A stretch of DNA of 64,000 bases from Cytophagales bacterium (lineage in GTDB: Bacteria; Bacteroidota; Bacteroidia; Cytophagales; Cyclobacteriaceae): NCBI GenBank assembly GCA_022360015.1, contig JAKSDQ010000003.1:124001-188000 (forward strand), given 5' to 3'. A model generated the notes under the pieces. It searched no databases. It was not told the DNA's origin and saw only the letters and a program-made list of their open reading frames with translations. The position numbers and the translations under genes were made by a program. Shown piece after piece: positions 1 through 7,802 of the stretch; positions within the stretch are counted from its first letter, which is position 1, and each line of letters begins with the position of its first letter.

Positions 1-2136
1 ATCCACATGTACCTGGAACGATCCGTTGAGCAAAATTTATTGCTGGTCTTTGAAGATATTCAATGGATGGACGCTTCCTCCCGGGAGGTTATTACTCAAT
101 TGACCGATCAGCCACCTACATTGAATATGCTCACCGTATTGAGTTTTAGACCTGAGCTTAATCCCCCGTGGCATATGCAGCCCCACATCACGCCAATGTC
201 TCTGTCGAATCTACCCGGAGAAGCTGTTCGGGAGATCATTATAAAAATAGCTGGCAATAAACAACTGCCCCGGGAAATAATTGATCAGATTATCCGAAAA
301 ACTGATGGCGTCCCGCTTTTTGTCGAAGAGCTCACTAAAATGGTTTTGGGATCGGAAATATTGCAAGAGCACGATGATCATTATGAGCTTCGTGGTCCTG
401 TTTCCTCATTATCCATTCCATCTACCTTACACGACTCGCTGGTCGCGCGGCTGGATAGCATGTCACACACCAAAAAGATGGCACAGATTGGGGCCGTCAT
501 AGGCCGGGAATTTAGCTATGAACTTATTAATGCAGCCTCTCATATGCCGGAAAAGGCTATGGGCGCATGCCTTAGAGAACTGGTTGAAGCAGAATTACTT
601 TTACAACGCGGGGTACCTCCTAAGGCTACTTTTACTTTTCGACATGCACTGATCAGAGATGTTGCCTACCAATCGCTACTCAAGAGTCAGCAACAGCGAT
701 TTCATCAGCGTATTGCCGAGGCTTTGACACAAAAAATACCTGTTCTGGCCGAAAACCATCCCGAAGTGGCTGCCTATCACTTTGAAAAGGCGGGCATGTT
801 TCACGAGGCGGTGGTGTACTGGATCGCCGCCGGGGATAAGATAAGACAGCACCTGGCTTACGACCAGACGCTGACCTATATGCAACGCGGATTGACTTTA
901 ATCGAAAAGATAGAGAACGAAGAGGACCGTTCGACCCTTGAATTAAAATTGTTAACCATCCAGGCGCCAGTGCTCATCATGACCGAAGGTTTTTCTTCAT
1001 CGGCGGCCTACGAGGCCAGTTGCCGGATGAAGGAACTGGCCGAACAGCAAAAAGATAGCATGAGCTTATTTCAGGCGCTTCGAGGGGTGATCGTCCACCA
1101 GTTATTTGTAGGCAAAGCAAAGGTTGCCCTCCACTTTGCACAGGAAGCTTTAGACATCGCCAAATCACTACAGGTCAATGAAGTGCTTATGGAAGCATAC
1201 CGGCTGATAGGACAAACTTCAATCTACGTGGGTAAGCTTGCACTTAGCCTGGCGTCTTTTGACAAATCCATATCACTATACAAGGCTACGGATAGGGACA
1301 CGCTCAGCCGGTTGATCGGATCAGATCCTGAGGTTTTCAGTATGATTCAGAGCAGCCATGTCTTGTGGTACCTGGGTTACCCGGAGCAGGCCCTGGAACG
1401 AGCCAAAGGGGCACTGGAGAAAGCCCATGTACTCCAACGTTCCTACACCCAGGTGTTATGCTCATTTATCAGCAGCTTTGTATCCTTGTATTGTGGGCAT
1501 ATTCAGGATACATCGAACCATGCACAATCCTGCATAGCGTTGAGTGAGGAATACGGCCTCTCTATGTTCAGTAATGAAGCGAAGTTGTTTCTCGGGGCTA
1601 CCATGATTGAAAATGGTAAAGTAGAGGAAGGGTTTCAAATGGTGCAAACATCCCTTAAAGGGCGACTTGAACGCAACTTGTTATCAGGAATTCATATGCA
1701 CATGAGTGTACTCATTGACCAGTATTTGAAGACCGCAAAATTAGCGGAAGGCCTTAAGGCAGCTAACAAAGCAATAGCGCTAAGCAAGCAATCAGATGAT
1801 CAGCTTTTTCTGTCGGAGCTCTATCGGCTCAAAGGTGAATTATTATTGGCAAAAAAAGGCGAAGCGAGCCTCGGGGAAGTTGAGGACTGTTTTAATAAAA
1901 GTATAAAAATCGCAAGAGAGCAGGAGTCCAGGTCCTTTGAGTTGCGCAGTGCAATGAGTATGGCCAAAGTATGGAAATCGCAAGGAAAGGTTGCAGAAGG
2001 CCTCGAGTTGGTTTCAAGTATCTACAACTGGTTTCAGGAGGGGTTCGAAACACGGGACCTGATGGAGGCAAAGCACCTGATCGAAACCTTGTCGGTTGCT
2101 ACCCCCTCGGCCCATACAACACCTAACACCGAATAA
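1..2136 (+). CDS. Signalling ATPase with TPR repeats (C-terminal part, 5' end outside window)
   Basis: The reading frame is open to the first base, so the gene starts upstream and only about 710 C-terminal residues are visible. They begin with a Walker-B-like stretch (LLVFEDIQWMD) of an AAA_16/STAND-type ATPase. A helical segment follows, then a long run of TPR-like helices over roughly residues 240-690. In this family that order usually sits behind a class III adenylate/guanylate cyclase or a protein kinase domain, but that part is not in the window, so the output domain is unknown. The protein is soluble, with no membrane segment seen. The next gene, a sulfotransferase, starts 38 bases downstream on the same strand and could be co-transcribed. 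The family is well supported; the exact function is not. Confidence 0.75.
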   Translation: MHMYLERSVEQNLLLVFEDIQWMDASSREVITQLTDQPPTLNMLTVLSFRPELNPPWHMQPHITPMSLSNLPGEAVREIIIKIAGNKQLPREIIDQIIRKTDGVPLFVEELTKMVLGSEILQEHDDHYELRGPVSSLSIPSTLHDSLVARLDSMSHTKKMAQIGAVIGREFSYELINAASHMPEKAMGACLRELVEAELLLQRGVPPKATFTFRHALIRDVAYQSLLKSQQQRFHQRIAEALTQKIPVLAENHPEVAAYHFEKAGMFHEAVVYWIAAGDKIRQHLAYDQTLTYMQRGLTLIEKIENEEDRSTLELKLLTIQAPVLIMTEGFSSSAAYEASCRMKELAEQQKDSMSLFQALRGVIVHQLFVGKAKVALHFAQEALDIAKSLQVNEVLMEAYRLIGQTSIYVGKLALSLASFDKSISLYKATDRDTLSRLIGSDPEVFSMIQSSHVLWYLGYPEQALERAKGALEKAHVLQRSYTQVLCSFISSFVSLYCGHIQDTSNHAQSCIALSEEYGLSMFSNEAKLFLGATMIENGKVEEGFQMVQTSLKGRLERNLLSGIHMHMSVLIDQYLKTAKLAEGLKAANKAIALSKQSDDQLFLSELYRLKGELLLAKKGEASLGEVEDCFNKSIKIAREQESRSFELRSAMSMAKVWKSQGKVAEGLELVSSIYNWFQEGFETRDLMEAKHLIETLSVATPSAHTTPNTE

Positions 2137-2174
2137 TCAGCCTAAATGATCGTATCAAAAAACTAAATATTTAA

Positions 2175-3104
2175 ATGATGGAAAATTACAAATGGCCTAA
2201 AAAAACCCGGGAAATGCACAGTAATCACTTTAATTCCACGATATGGAATGACTTTAAATTTCGGGATGATGACATTGTAATAGCCACTTATGCAAAGTCA
2301 GGTACGACCTGGATGCAACAGATTATTGCCCAGCTCCTGTTTGATGGTGCGGAAGATCTGCCTGTGGCCGAAATGTCACCATGGCTTGATTTAAGGATAC
2401 CACCGCCCGAAATAAAGCTGCCGGCAGTCGAGGCTCAAACCCATCGACGGTTCCTCAAAACACACCTGCCGGTAGATGCCCTGGTCTACTCACCCAAAGC
2501 AAAGTACATTTACATTGGGCGTGACGGAAGGGATGTCGTTTGGAGTATGTATAATCATCATGCATCAGCCAATGAAAAATGGTACGCGGCTTTAAATGAT
2601 AGCCCCGGACTAGTGGGACCACCCATTGAAAAACCGGTGGATGATATCAAACAATATTATCATGAATGGCTGGAAAAAGATGGATATCCCTGGTGGTCGA
2701 TCTGGGAAAATGTGAGTTCCTGGTGGAACATTCGCAATTTGCCTAATTTATTATTTGTCCATTTTGCCAATCTAAAGCAAGATATGGAAGGTGAAATAAG
2801 AAGCATTGCCAGGTTTTTGGACATTGACACGGAAAAACTGAATTGGGAGGCAATTATTAAACATTGTAGTTTTGACTACATGAAATCACATGCCGATCAA
2901 AGTGTCCCTCTGGGTGGTATTTTCTGGAATGGTGGGGCAAAGACCTTTATTCATAAAGGGCAAAACGGCAGATGGAAGGGTGTATTGTCAGAAGAAGATT
3001 CAAAATTATATGAAACAAAAGCTGTGGAAAAGCTAGGTGAAGCATGTGCCCACTGGCTGGCGACAGGCGAAATGATCCAATTAGACCATCACTTGCAGCC
3101 GTAG
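2175..3104 (+). CDS. PAPS-dependent sulfotransferase (Sulfotransfer_1 family)
   Basis: This 309-residue cytosolic enzyme is expected to move a sulfuryl group from PAPS to a hydroxyl or amine of a small acceptor. The 5'-phosphosulfate loop is YAKSGTTWM (residues 39-47). The likely catalytic base is His97 in KTHLP. The 3'-phosphate site is IGRDGRDVVWS (about 114-124). A C-terminal KGxxGRWK loop, the variant of the usual RKGxxGDWK element, lies near residue 257. Length and motif order match the cytosolic SULT/aryl sulfotransferase family. The acceptor cannot be told from sequence. It follows the signalling ATPase at short distance and precedes an MFS exporter, so modification and export of one product is possible but not shown. 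Confidence 0.88.
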   Translation: MMENYKWPKKTREMHSNHFNSTIWNDFKFRDDDIVIATYAKSGTTWMQQIIAQLLFDGAEDLPVAEMSPWLDLRIPPPEIKLPAVEAQTHRRFLKTHLPVDALVYSPKAKYIYIGRDGRDVVWSMYNHHASANEKWYAALNDSPGLVGPPIEKPVDDIKQYYHEWLEKDGYPWWSIWENVSSWWNIRNLPNLLFVHFANLKQDMEGEIRSIARFLDIDTEKLNWEAIIKHCSFDYMKSHADQSVPLGGIFWNGGAKTFIHKGQNGRWKGVLSEEDSKLYETKAVEKLGEACAHWLATGEMIQLDHHLQP

Positions 3105-3225
3105 CACATCTGTAAGCTAAAATTTAGTTTGATAGAACCCGAGAGTGCATAATGCATTTTCGGACTAAAAAATGGGGTAATGCATTTTATCGCCGAAAAT
3201 TAAAGAGCCATGAATCCGATCGCCG

Positions 3226-4395
3226 ATGGTCAGAATTAATTTGTCAAAGCTTACTTTGCTTTTTCTCAGCATACTTACTATTATGGCGGCGGCGATCGTT
3301 GCTCCCTCTATTCCTGCAATTGCCCGATTTTTTAAGCAAACACCCCATGCAGATCTACTATCAAAACTGGTGATTAGTCTTCCCACCTTGTTCATAGCTG
3401 TCACCGCTCCCATAGTAGGCCGCTACATTGACAAGCACGGAAGATTAAAATTACTGTATGCAGGTTTGGTCCTGTATGCATGTAGCGGAATGTCGGGATT
3501 TTATCTCAATAATATCTACCATATCCTTACAGGCCGTGCATTGCTTGGTGTTTCCATTGGCATCACTATGACCATTACCATAACGCTGGTTGGGGATTAT
3601 TTTAAAGGTGAAGAGCGTAAAGATTTCATTGGGTTGCAGACAGCTTTTATTGGATTTGCAGGGGTTACATTTTTAATAGTCGCCGGAGTATTGGCAGACA
3701 TCAGTTGGCGGCTGCCGTTTCTCCTCTACTTAGCCTCTATCGCATCCATTCCACTGATAATCAATGCTTTAAATGAACCTTCCCGAACCTATTCCGCAAC
3801 CGGAAGCATAACCGGTGAATCGAGCCTGCTTATTCGTATTATTTTCGTCAATGCCATTATCTTAATGATCTTGTTTTACATTGTTCCCACCCAACTTCCC
3901 TTTTTGCTTTATGAGATCGGCATCGACAAGAACACCTTATCCGGAACCGCACTGGCTGTCAATGCCCTTGGAATGATTATTTCTTCCTTGTTTTATTCCG
4001 GATTAAAAGGACATGTGCACTTTCCGTATATCTATACTATTGCATTTTTTCTCATGGCAACCGGATATTTTATGACAGGTATGACCCATTCATTTTTTGT
4101 TATTCTTATGGCTATGTTCTTTGCCAGATTGGGCTTTGGTTTGTTAATGGCAAATACCAATCTGTGGATAATGGAGCTAAGCCGGCAGGAACTAAGAGGC
4201 AAAAATATAGGAATGCTCACTACCTGCTTATTCCTCGGTCAGTTTTTATCGCCAATAATCTTCGAGCCCCTGGTAACACGGTTTGGTGTCTCATTTCTTT
4301 TCACATTTACCGCAGCCTCTATGGTCTTTATTTCAACAGGTTTTCTGTGGTTGGGTCAATCGCTCATTAACATGGGTACTTCAACCGGATCATGA
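3226..4395 (+). CDS. MFS transporter
   Basis: A 389-residue polytopic membrane protein with about 12 predicted hydrophobic segments. A motif-A-like loop, GRYIDKHGRLK, lies between TM2 and TM3. This places it in the major facilitator superfamily, most like small drug or metabolite exporters. The N-terminus (MVRINLSKLTLLFL) leads straight into TM1, so the start at 3226 is reasonable. Two genes upstream encode a signalling ATPase and a sulfotransferase. Downstream the DNA is decayed (Fic and NRPS remnants), so the transporter may have lost its original partner genes. The substrate is unknown. Confidence 0.85.
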   Translation: MVRINLSKLTLLFLSILTIMAAAIVAPSIPAIARFFKQTPHADLLSKLVISLPTLFIAVTAPIVGRYIDKHGRLKLLYAGLVLYACSGMSGFYLNNIYHILTGRALLGVSIGITMTITITLVGDYFKGEERKDFIGLQTAFIGFAGVTFLIVAGVLADISWRLPFLLYLASIASIPLIINALNEPSRTYSATGSITGESSLLIRIIFVNAIILMILFYIVPTQLPFLLYEIGIDKNTLSGTALAVNALGMIISSLFYSGLKGHVHFPYIYTIAFFLMATGYFMTGMTHSFFVILMAMFFARLGFGLLMANTNLWIMELSRQELRGKNIGMLTTCLFLGQFLSPIIFEPLVTRFGVSFLFTFTAASMVFISTGFLWLGQSLINMGTSTGS

Positions 4396-4506
4396 TTCCA
4401 ACCTTGTCATTAAAAAGTCTACCATCTTATGCTAGATTCATTGATTATGGAGATGGAGAGGACATACAACAAGGAGCGGAGATTAGAGATTTTGTAGGAG
4501 ATTGTA

Positions 4507-4755
4507 GTGCATGCGGCATTAGCGGAATTAAAAGAGATTGCGTCAACAATCCCAAATCAGCACATATTGATCAATACGCTGGGGTTGCAGGAAGCCAAGG
4601 ATAGTTCAGCAATTGAAAACATTATTACCACACATGATGATTTATATAGATCCGAATTAAACCTTGACTCCTTTAAACTACAAGTTCTACTCGCAAGAAT
4701 TATTAAACAATCTTTTTACAAGTTAGTGCTCATATTTATTTCATCGAAATCCTAA
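4507..4755 (+). pseudogene. Remnant of a Fic-family protein (Fic N-terminal domain)
   Basis: The short frame encodes LAELKEIASTIPNQ followed by ILINTLGLQEAKDSSAIEN and TTHDDLY, the signature of the N-terminal domain of Fic/DOC AMP-transferase-type proteins. The catalytic Fic core (HxFx(D/E)GNGR) is missing. The frame loses similarity after residue 55 and ends at a stop. Upstream in the same frame is a stop at 4495, and the only start is GTG. This is a truncated relic, not a working gene. A 70-codon frame overlapping at 4392-4604 is not considered coding. Confidence 0.7.
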
Positions 4756-4812
4756 TCTAACGGATCTTTACTTGTTCATTACCGGTATAAAGTTTACTCC
4801 ATGATCTAATTA

Positions 4813-5250
4813 TTATCTCATGACTTTACCCATCCATAACAAGGTGGTGCGTTCGCATATCCAGTGCTCATGGTTACTTACCTTACAAAGTACTATGTCT
4901 ATGAATGAACCTTCAAGTTGAAACACTTGACTGAGAAAAGTATTATGAAACCAGGATTCTGCTTTCGAAAACGTATTTTCCGCTGCACTAAAATCAATCT
5001 CCTTAAAAGCGTAGGTGCTATTTTCCTTAAATGTATTCCAATAAGTATTATTTTTCAATTCAATTTGATGACGAAACACGTCAGATACAGCCGCTAGCTT
5101 TTCTAAGCAATCGATGAACTTTTCTTTTTCAAATATGCCATATAACTTAATAATACCACCAATATTTCTGTGGGGAGAGTCGGGGTGGAGCAATTGTTCT
5201 ACAAGTATTTCTGATTGTTTGCTATACAGGGGCAGATGAGTATTATTCAT
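4813..5250 (-). pseudogene. Truncated, frameshifted NRPS condensation-domain remnant
   Basis: The 145-codon frame starts like a condensation domain of non-ribosomal peptide synthetases: PLYSKQSEILVEQ, then NIGGIIKLYG and a helix ending in FRHQIEL. In the annotated frame the end is nonsense. In the adjacent frame (complement of 4829-4849) the sequence reads HHLVMDG, the catalytic HHxxxDG motif, and is followed at once by a stop. A frameshift just before the active site, together with loss of the roughly 300 residues that should follow, marks it as a relic. No adenylation or carrier domain is nearby. Confidence 0.7.
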
Positions 5251-5628
5251 TGAATGATTAAGCTAATGAGCGTATAAACTCGATTGAAATATGTCAGGAA
5301 TTCAGGGAATATGAACTAAACGGTTGGATTTGAGGATATTAAAAAATATGCTCCCTTTTAAAAATCGTTATCAGGGTTAAATATATTGACTTTTTAATTT
5401 TTCTCATAGATTCACCTTTTAATTCGATTCTGTGCGCAGTGTGTGCCATCCTGGATAGGTTGTGGTACACACCGTGCATCATGTAGAATTAAAAGGTGAG
5501 TATTTAAGAAAAAATGAATAGTTTCAGCCTAAGAGTTTATTGAAAAGCAAAACAATCTAATAACACAAAAAAACACTGACGATCAAAGCTCAAAGGGTGA
5601 TCAGCTCAACCGGATTGGGTGGTCGATA
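5251..5628. other. Intergenic stretch with a long hairpin
   Basis: About 380 bases without a convincing gene, lying downstream of the epimerase operon and upstream of the condensation-domain relic. The only clear structure is the inverted repeat at 5411-5500. The rest is AT-rich and shows nothing recognisable. Confidence 0.6.
5411..5500. repeat. Long imperfect inverted repeat / hairpin
   Basis: The outer arms TCACCTTTTAATTC (5412-5425) and GAATTAAAAGGTGA (5486-5499) are perfect 14-base complements. The inner arms around TGTGCGCAGTGTGTGCC and GGTACACACCGTGCA pair with a few mismatches, leaving a loop of roughly 17 bases near 5448-5463. The element is about 90 bases long and has no adjacent T-tract, so a simple terminator is unlikely. 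A small palindromic mobile element or a REP-like unit in a decayed region fits better. Confidence 0.75.
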
Positions 5629-6696
5629 TCATATCAACTCCACCCCAAGCCCCGGCCTGTCCGTAATTGACATCCATCCATTTTCAATTTTAAATCCGGG
5701 ATTCACCACATCCACCACAAGATCCAGGCTGCCATCAAGATCAATATATTTCGTGTTGTTAAATGACAAGGCAGCGTGTAAGGCAGCGGTAATACTGATC
5801 GAGCTTTCATCATTGCATCCCCACATCAAATCTATGTCCGAAGCCCCTGCAATCGTGGCAATTTGCCTGGCCGGATGAATGCCTCCTGATTTCATTAACT
5901 TGATATTAAATATATCGCCGGCATGTGGAGGGGATGCCAGTTTGAAAGCATCTTTGGCAGACTTAAGGCTTTCGTCGGCAGCAATTAAGGCCTTAATATC
6001 GGCAGGCAGTTGTTTCATCAGGTCGACCTGATCAGCAGGCACAGGTTGTTCTATCAACTCCATGTTAAGCTGACGGGTTTCCTGGTAAAACCGGATCAAA
6101 TCCTGTTCGGTATATCCCTGATTAGCATCTACCCGGATCGTCATTTCCCCGTTATAACACTCCCTTAGCTTCTTCATACGTTCGATATCTTCTTCCACAT
6201 CTTTGCCGGTCTTTACCTTTAGCACCCGGAATCCCATGTCATAATACTCCTTGGCTTCAGCCAAAGTGTCGGCTACGTCTTTTATACCAATGGTCACGGA
6301 GGTCGGCAGGGATTTTATTTTTCCACCTAAAAAGACGCCCAATGGGATATCCAGATATTTGGTGAAAGCATCATGGACAGCAATATCCAGCGCTGCCCTT
6401 GCCGCCGGTGTTTTGGGAAAACGGGTCAATATTTCATCAAGCAATCCGTAAAACTCCCTGAGGTCCCTGCCAATCAAAAATGCCAGATTTTCGTCGGTCA
6501 GCGTATTCAGGCTGTCATCCAACGACTCGCCAACTACCTGAAAACTCGGATTACCCGACCCCAGACCATATTGACCATTGTCAAGGTTAATTTTTACGAA
6601 TACATTGTCGACATCGTCAACCGTTTTAAAAGCTATGGTGTAAGGCCTGGTGTTGCCCAGGTTTTTCCTCCAGACCTCTATAGATTTTATTTTCAT
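5629..6696 (-). CDS. Dipeptide epimerase, enolase superfamily (Ala-Glu epimerase / DgcA-like)
   Basis: A 355-residue enolase-superfamily enzyme of the muconate-lactonizing subgroup. Visible residues are KxK (Lys160, Lys162), the metal ligands Asp190 (RVDANQG), Glu216 (IEQP) and Asp241 (ADES), and catalytic Lys266 (NIKLMKSGG). The C-terminal DLD (319-321) is the pair that binds the substrate alpha-ammonium in L-Ala-D/L-Glu epimerases. It should invert the Glu of murein-derived dipeptides. Homologues next to DUF1611 genes have also been described as N-acetyl-D-glutamate racemases (DgcA). The DLD motif favours a dipeptide, the neighbour favours the other, so the substrate is open. Its ATG overlaps the end of the DUF1611 gene by 4 bases, implying translational coupling. 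Confidence 0.88.
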   Translation of the reverse strand: MKIKSIEVWRKNLGNTRPYTIAFKTVDDVDNVFVKINLDNGQYGLGSGNPSFQVVGESLDDSLNTLTDENLAFLIGRDLREFYGLLDEILTRFPKTPAARAALDIAVHDAFTKYLDIPLGVFLGGKIKSLPTSVTIGIKDVADTLAEAKEYYDMGFRVLKVKTGKDVEEDIERMKKLRECYNGEMTIRVDANQGYTEQDLIRFYQETRQLNMELIEQPVPADQVDLMKQLPADIKALIAADESLKSAKDAFKLASPPHAGDIFNIKLMKSGGIHPARQIATIAGASDIDLMWGCNDESSISITAALHAALSFNNTKYIDLDGSLDLVVDVVNPGFKIENGWMSITDRPGLGVELI

Positions 6697-7787
6697 ACTT
6701 TAATCATTTTTTCTTTAATAAGTTCAACAAGTCCGTTTAAACCATCCTCCAGGGGACTAATTACGGGCAGGCCAATTCTTGCCGATAATTCTTCCTTACT
6801 GGCTTCAATCTGCCGGCTGGTCATTTCAGCGGTATTCAATGTTAAAGTCCAGGTGCTGCTACCGAGCAACTCTATGATTTTTATATCTTCCATCACATCT
6901 GAAATAGTGGCCGGAAAATGTTCTAAATTATTGTAATGTGTCCTGATGGGGTGGTGTTGTAAAATTACACCATCCAGCAGGCCCGAAACGATGAATTCGG
7001 ATCCACATGGCCCCCCCGGATTTTTCAGACTGGCCTGGCCTTCGATCAGCATCACATCCGGTTGCTCATGTTTCCAGCAGCTATACATGGCATGTTCCAA
7101 CTCACCCGGAATAAAATCGTTGGGGGTGGCATCAAAAATGAAGCCATGCTTGGTTCCCTGCAGCCAGCCGGTCTGACCCGTATAGATCATTTCTGATTTG
7201 ATACCGGCTTCATTCAGCGCATTGTCCAGCAGTTTGGTGGTGGTCCTTTTACCTACTGAGCAGTCTGTTCCCAGTACGCCAATTTTCAGGCAATCAACCT
7301 CCTGTATCTTACCACTCCAGAAATGAAGATCTTCAAAAGGCTTTGGTTTTCTGATATCAAAAAGCACAGCACCGTGATCCTCTGCCAGTTTTTTCATTTG
7401 AGGAATTCCACTGAGGGGTTGATGCAGCCCGTTGATAATATGAATCCCCTGAGCCAATATCTCCTCGATTACCGGGTAAAGACTCCCGGGTAGAACGCCT
7501 CCTTTGGTGGCCATACCAATAATAGCATACTCAGGTTTTTCACCCTTTACCTCGATAAGCCGGGCCATGGAGGAAAGAATCGGAATATTGCGGTGCCGGC
7601 CGTCCAAAACCTCGCCTGCATCCCTGTTTGCAGCCTCGTGATCGATAACCGCCACGATATCAAACCGCTTCGACTCCCTTATCAAACCATGGGCTGTTTT
7701 GGCATGAATGGTTTCCAACAGTCCACCCGTTATTATACACGCTGTTCCAGCCAACTCCGGGTCATCCAATCTTTGTGTTGTTATCAT
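6693..7787 (-). CDS. DUF1611 P-loop protein (DgcN-like D-glutamate N-acetyltransferase family)
   Basis: A 364-residue cytosolic protein of the DUF1611 family. An N-terminal Rossmann-like domain (about 1-150) precedes a P-loop domain with GTDCSVGKRTTT (173-184). Members of this family, named DgcN in a marine D-glutamate catabolic pathway, N-acetylate D-glutamate before racemisation by DgcA. Others remain uncharacterised. The gene overlaps the epimerase by 4 bases and sits 15 bases after the hydrolase-fusion gene on the same strand, so the three form an operon. Context with murein-peptide enzymes supports a role in D-Glu recovery from peptidoglycan. The family is certain; the exact reaction is inferred. 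Confidence 0.82.
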   Translation of the reverse strand: MITTQRLDDPELAGTACIITGGLLETIHAKTAHGLIRESKRFDIVAVIDHEAANRDAGEVLDGRHRNIPILSSMARLIEVKGEKPEYAIIGMATKGGVLPGSLYPVIEEILAQGIHIINGLHQPLSGIPQMKKLAEDHGAVLFDIRKPKPFEDLHFWSGKIQEVDCLKIGVLGTDCSVGKRTTTKLLDNALNEAGIKSEMIYTGQTGWLQGTKHGFIFDATPNDFIPGELEHAMYSCWKHEQPDVMLIEGQASLKNPGGPCGSEFIVSGLLDGVILQHHPIRTHYNNLEHFPATISDVMEDIKIIELLGSSTWTLTLNTAEMTSRQIEASKEELSARIGLPVISPLEDGLNGLVELIKEKMIKV

Positions 7788-7802
7788 TTTTATGTTCCGG
7801 TT

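Noticed and set aside
4392-4604. 70-codon frame overlapping the Fic relic
   Set aside because: The Fic signature lies in the other frame; this one has no family pattern.
4813-5250. A working NRPS or siderophore locus
   Set aside because: Only part of one condensation domain remains, frameshifted, with no adenylation or carrier domain nearby.
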